Of a stretch of 64,000 nucleotides of DNA, positions 61,901 to 64,000 are shown one piece after another. Position numbers and translations under genes: made by a program. Under the pieces are notes generated by a model. That model saw nothing but the letters and a program-made list of their open reading frames with translations. It searched no databases and had not been told where the DNA came from. Numbering within the stretch: position 1 is the stretch's first letter; the number at the start of each line of letters is the position of its first letter. Source of the DNA: Lunularia cruciata (Eukaryota > Streptophyta > Marchantiopsida > Lunulariales > Lunulariaceae); contig OX419757.1 of assembly GCA_948567375.1 (NCBI GenBank), forward strand, positions 1,302,001 to 1,366,000, read 5' to 3'.

Positions 61901-64000
61901 TTCATTGGCACATGTTTGAAAGGGCAACGGATCAAAGTTCATGCGAGTCATCTTCTTTCAATGAGAAACTCCATTACAAAATAATCTTCCATGGAGGACG
62001 CGAGCAAACAGGGTCACATGTACTACATAGACAACCCGATGTTAAAAGGAGAAATATAGTATTTATCCACAGTGCAGGAGTCTTTAAAGATTGATAACCG
62101 AAAGGACAGTGACCGCGTCTTTTCATATCCGTTGGTTCTCTTTGAATAAAATAGGTCTGCACTGACGGCATAGTTTTATCTCGAACAAGAATGCGGTGGT
62201 TATGCATCCCTAGGCAGAAGGTAAGTAGTGTGAAAATTTGACCTCATAGCATCTCGTCCTCTGTAAATACGATGATGGAAAGTTGCCTCTATACATATGT
62301 AATGTTGACCTAAACGTTCCACTTGAGACAACGAGAGTCCTTGATTTGTCAGGTTGCCAGTCATGGGGTTCTTCCGGTAACATTTCTTCTAAATACAGGA
62401 GAGATGTTTCTATAAAGTCACAATGTAAATACTGTTAATGCTTTCTTCATGCTGAGTTCCAGGCCTGCTGCTGCATAAGAATGGCCGTGACATATTCACG
62501 GCCTCTGCACGCTTCTGCTTTTCATCCGAGGTCAGGTAAGCTCTGCCAGTAGGATAATGGAAATCACTTGGACAGTTGTGACTTTTCATGTCTGAGACTG
62601 TCAAAAAGTGGTCTGACTCCCACGTACTCCCGAAACTTTACCTTATGAAAGCTACTTGATACGGTAAATGCTCATGACCTGTTCTAAGACGAACTGCTGG
62701 AAAGTATTCAGTGTACAACCACTGAAAGGTGCAATTCTCTGACTGACGAAAAGCATTTGAGTTGTACCTACACTCCCAAAGAACTGCAAAAAGCCTATTT
62801 ACAGTTTGAAAGGAAGTGATTGTCGTTCAAAAACATGCTATCGTTCTGGTCAAAACCTAGTTCAAGCATTTAGCAGACAGAAGTGAACAAAGTGAGAACA
62901 GAAGTGAACACGTGAGTTGGACACACTATCGCATCGAATCAGAGAAGATAGACATTGGCCTGCTAGCCTTACAGATGAGGTAAAGTCTGAATCCATTTTT
63001 CTTCTCAAATTGCAGAATAGGTAGCGAGAGCGTACATCATTGGAGTATGAATGCTGGAGGGCCTTTGTGTACACAGCCAGCTTCACACCATGGGGAAGGT
63101 GTTTTACTATGCGCTGTTTGGTTCTGACCTGAGCAGCATCATCATCTGATCATCTTTCTCAAGTGAATGATCTCCTATCTCTTGACATAACGTATGATTG
63201 GTTCGCAAGCTCGTGTTTCTCGGTGTTCTGCAGTGTTCAAGTCTGAACGATATCTGGATGTAGACGTTACTTAGGTATGCTGTACAAAACCGTACTTTGA
63301 TATCACTAATTCCTTAAATAGTAGTGGTGGTGCATTGCATGTTAATCACTGAATGCTGTGCGAGTTTACACGATACCGACTCCTGAAGAAAAATGTTGCT
63401 TGAGATTCTTGGGGGAAATCTACAAGGTCCTTGTCCCCGTATTCAATTCAGGTACCACGTGCGCCTTGAAAACAACATCCAGACACTACGAATCTCGAGA
63501 CACAATAATATCAATTTTGGCGAATCTGATGCAGCTTCTTTCTCCTTGGCCTAGTTTATTCAGAAGTTCGCTAATACAAAGACTTAAAAACAGCATTCAA
63601 CAAATTTTGTCTGAAATTTACTAGGTACCTGGTTATTTGCTGAAAATACTGAGATCCTTTAAGGATATGCATTAAGTGAAAGCTAGCGTGCATCCACGAT
63701 GAAGTGGTATAATAATCTCCCTCACTACTAAAGTGAGATGCTACGGTGGAATTGCTGCTTCACACAACTGGAAAACATCACTCCAGACAGGAAATCTACT
63801 GGTAATAGCTTACGAGACGACAATTTCTGTCCAATTGAAAGTTATCACCTGATTGGCATCTTAGTAATACTGCAGTCAGAAGAGCGATACTTATACGTTC
63901 CGCAACTCGACATTGATCCATCTGTAGCCTGTTAGTGGTGGAGTGGATAAAAATTCCACCCGTGTGGCAGGATGAAGCAGGTAAGAGAGGTTACGTTGAT
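55923..64000. other. Intergenic AT-rich DNA, no gene recognised
   Basis: The part 55923-58400 is strongly AT-rich. Open frames at 58626-58808, 58754-59020, 59090-59362 and 63358-63624 show no domain I can name and no supporting splice pattern. A 13-bp repeat, ACTTTTCCTTTTG, occurs three times in tandem at 60106-60144. No tRNA, rRNA or other structural RNA was recognised. Confidence 0.4.

Noticed and set aside
63358-63624. 88-codon open frame near the right edge
   Set aside because: Starts at a GTG, no recognisable domain; chance open frame cannot be excluded.

Overview
The window is plant nuclear DNA. It has spliced genes with short to medium GT-AG introns, a plant-type beta-tubulin, chromodomain-bearing Ty3/gypsy (chromovirus) retrotransposons primed by initiator-Met tRNA, and no bacterial-style gene packing. 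One gene is a MOK/RCK-family kinase, a family tied to cilia and flagella, which suggests a land plant with swimming sperm. Together with a retroelement fragment whose C-terminal domain I associate with bryophyte genomes, a moss or other bryophyte is the best guess. That assignment is inference, not proof.

Left third (1 to about 26.9 kb): a nest of LTR retrotransposons. Two chromovirus families have inserted into each other. Family B (LTRs about 730-750 bp) lies on the + strand: copy A (1-10438, 5' end outside the window) and a complete but decayed copy B (16902-23509, perfect TCTTT target duplication). Family I (LTRs about 410 bp) lies on the - strand: one element (1246-6799) sits inside copy A, and an older copy C is spread over about 11.7-26.9 kb. 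Copy C is itself broken by a candidate solo LTR (12328-13018), by a 2.2-kb unclassified unit that carries copy B, and by a family B solo LTR (25779-26511, perfect AAAAG duplication). Between copies A and C is a short LTR plus primer-binding site next to two coding fragments of N-acetylglutamate kinase, in scrambled order.

Middle (about 27-48 kb): low-copy DNA with three recognisable genes. These are a six-exon short-chain dehydrogenase/reductase of the C-factor-like group (29831-31989, +), a twelve-exon MOK-like kinase (about 37784-42551, +), and a three-exon beta-tubulin (47620-46052, -). The kinase and tubulin genes are convergent and 3.5 kb apart. Kinase (flagellar length or signalling by homology) and tubulin (microtubules) could act in the same cytoskeletal setting, but adjacency alone does not show this. 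Between the genes are tandem duplications, hairpin-forming repeats and a decayed retroelement C-terminal region (33026-33930, -).

Right third (48-64 kb): no gene could be recognised. It holds a second copy of the same retroelement C-terminus (55.35-55.73 kb, +) between about 98-bp direct repeats, several small repeats, and otherwise unassigned AT-rich sequence. All intron-exon models come from reading splice sites and conserved protein motifs by eye; no alignment or transcript data were available.
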